Shown one piece after another: positions 6,298-6,861 of a stretch of 6,861 nt of DNA. Origin of the DNA: a bacterium (lineage in GTDB: Bacteria > Tectomicrobia > Entotheonellia > Entotheonellales > Entotheonellaceae). Below the pieces are notes generated by a model. It worked only from the letters and a program-made list of their open reading frames with translations. It was not told the origin of the DNA and made no database searches. Both the position numbers and the translations under genes were made by a program. The DNA lies in assembly GCA_027294925.1 (NCBI GenBank), contig JAPULM010000394.1, positions 1-6,861 of the forward strand, given 5' to 3'. Position 1 is the first letter of the stretch. Every line of letters begins with the position of its first letter.

Positions 6298-6527
6298 TCA
6301 TCGTTCAAATACGTCACGGATCGAACTTCCAGGCCCGGTAGCATCGGTGTCGTGTACATGTCTCCGGGTCTCAAAGCATGTTCGAGATAATCGTTCTCCT
6401 CCCACGTAAGCACAAGTACGATGTGTTTGAATTGATCGACGATGACATATTCGTTGACTCCGACTGCATCATACTCCGCTCGCTGGTGGATATAATCGCC
6501 TTCTTGATCCGCCCGGCTTCTATCCAG
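6298..6527 (-). pseudogene. C-terminal remnant of a Uma2-family (DUF820) nuclease
   Basis: Reading leftwards from 6527, the minus strand gives DYIHQRAEYDAVGVNEYVIV, then DQFKHIVLVLTWEENDYLEH, ALRPGDMYTTPMLPGLEV. This matches the C-terminal third of Uma2 proteins, where the conserved KRaEYaalGVxEYWiVD strand-helix-strand is followed by a GDxyxTPlLPGLel motif. At about 6321-6326 a one-base shift moves the natural ending into another frame, which reads SIRDVFER and stops at TGA 6298-6300. In the uncorrected frame translation runs on to TAA at 6255-6257. The N-terminal two thirds of the family, including the PD-(D/E)xK active-site segment, are missing, so it cannot be an active nuclease. Uma2 genes are often abundant in cyanobacteria and large environmental genomes. 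It converges with the TadG-like tail. Confidence 0.72.
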
Positions 6528-6634
6528 GTGGCAAGGAAGAAGTCCACCCCATAGGTATTCTTCATCGCCCGTCTTTGGCGCCAGAAGTCGAGAAACACCG
6601 GGCTCAGCGGGTCGAGGCTCACATCGTCAGTCCA

Positions 6635-6766
6635 CTAGCAGCCATCCACATTCCACTCAACCGTGAGTAAGCCGGACGGGTCCTCGACATCAGTCGCCTC
6701 AATCTGTACCGTGACCGTACCAGAGACGGGCCTAGCATCAGGTTGTTCATTTGTCACTGTGACCAG
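6635..6766 (-). pseudogene. Fragment of a bacterial Ig-like repeat domain
   Basis: Reading leftwards from 6766, the minus strand gives LVTVTNEQPDARPVSGTVTV, then QIEATDVEDPSGLLTVEWNV, DGC and a TAG stop at 6635-6637. The pattern 'xVSGTVTVxVxAtDxEDxsGxLTVExxvDG' is typical of Ig-like (Big-type) domains found in tandem in secreted or surface proteins of environmental bacteria. Only the first half of one domain is present. Upstream the frame closes with TGA a little over 50 bases away, before the window edge, and no start or signal peptide is seen. After the TAG the same frame stays open to about 6371, but its sequence is not Ig-like, partly because the Uma2 remnant is read there in another frame. 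It is a decayed piece with no likely product. Confidence 0.5.
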
Positions 6767-6861
6767 CCCCCACTGACCCCCTCTCTTCCAAGAGGATGGT
6801 CTAATTGCGCCGTCATTGTATCACAGACGGTTCTTCTCAGCCGTCCCAGGGTAAACGGGCC

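Noticed and set aside
6371..6622. Minus-strand frame of 83 codons at the right side
   Set aside because: The Uma2 signature is read in a different frame over the same bases, and this frame is rich in Ser/Met/Asn without any motif.

Overview
The window holds three intact-looking protein genes followed by about 1.6 kb of broken gene remnants. Base composition is moderate (roughly half G+C by eye), initiation sites have AGGA-type ribosome binding sites, and the promoter-like sites are of sigma-70 type, so this is bacterial DNA. The mixture (a fused FAD/Fe-S 2-hydroxyacid dehydrogenase, a 'DSHxxEP' amidohydrolase, and debris of an oligopeptide-type ABC solute receptor, a TadG-like protein, a Uma2 nuclease and an Ig-like protein) would suit a large-genome environmental bacterium such as a tectomicrobial, NC10/Rokubacteria-like or deltaproteobacterial lineage. 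That placement is an impression from gene content, not a demonstrated assignment.

Layout. Positions 1-454 carry no convincing gene. They contain a 21-codon stub resembling the start of a short-chain dehydrogenase, a good promoter candidate (282-311) and a two-part hairpin (396-427) in the leader of the first real gene. That gene (455-910, +) encodes an unrecognised 151-residue protein whose second half is about 47 % Asp/Glu. It converges on a 970-residue oxidoreductase gene (944-3856, -), and the 33-bp gap between them is filled by a terminator-like hairpin. Upstream of the oxidoreductase lies a five-copy heptamer array (3933-3969). Read on the minus strand it gives five TTGACC hexamers, and the nearest one sits 17 bp from a TATCAT -10 element. 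Next comes a 375-residue metal-dependent amidohydrolase gene (4142-5269, -).

From 5474 to the right edge the DNA is gene debris. On the plus strand there is a decayed solute-binding-protein gene that keeps its Shine-Dalgarno site and signal peptide, then the C-terminal end of a TadG-like protein. On the minus strand there is the C-terminal end of a Uma2-family nuclease with a frameshift, and a fragment of an Ig-like domain cut by a stop.

How the genes work together. The two enzymes on the minus strand face the same way but are 285 bp apart, and the oxidoreductase seems to have its own promoter. Both fit catabolism of small organic acids or ring-cleavage products, yet nothing visible proves a shared pathway. 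I found no CRISPR array, tRNA, rRNA, intact insertion sequence or complete defence system. The best leads are the promoter-embedded heptamer array, the structured leader plus acidic protein, and the graveyard of unrelated gene ends. I do not see a convincing new multi-gene system.
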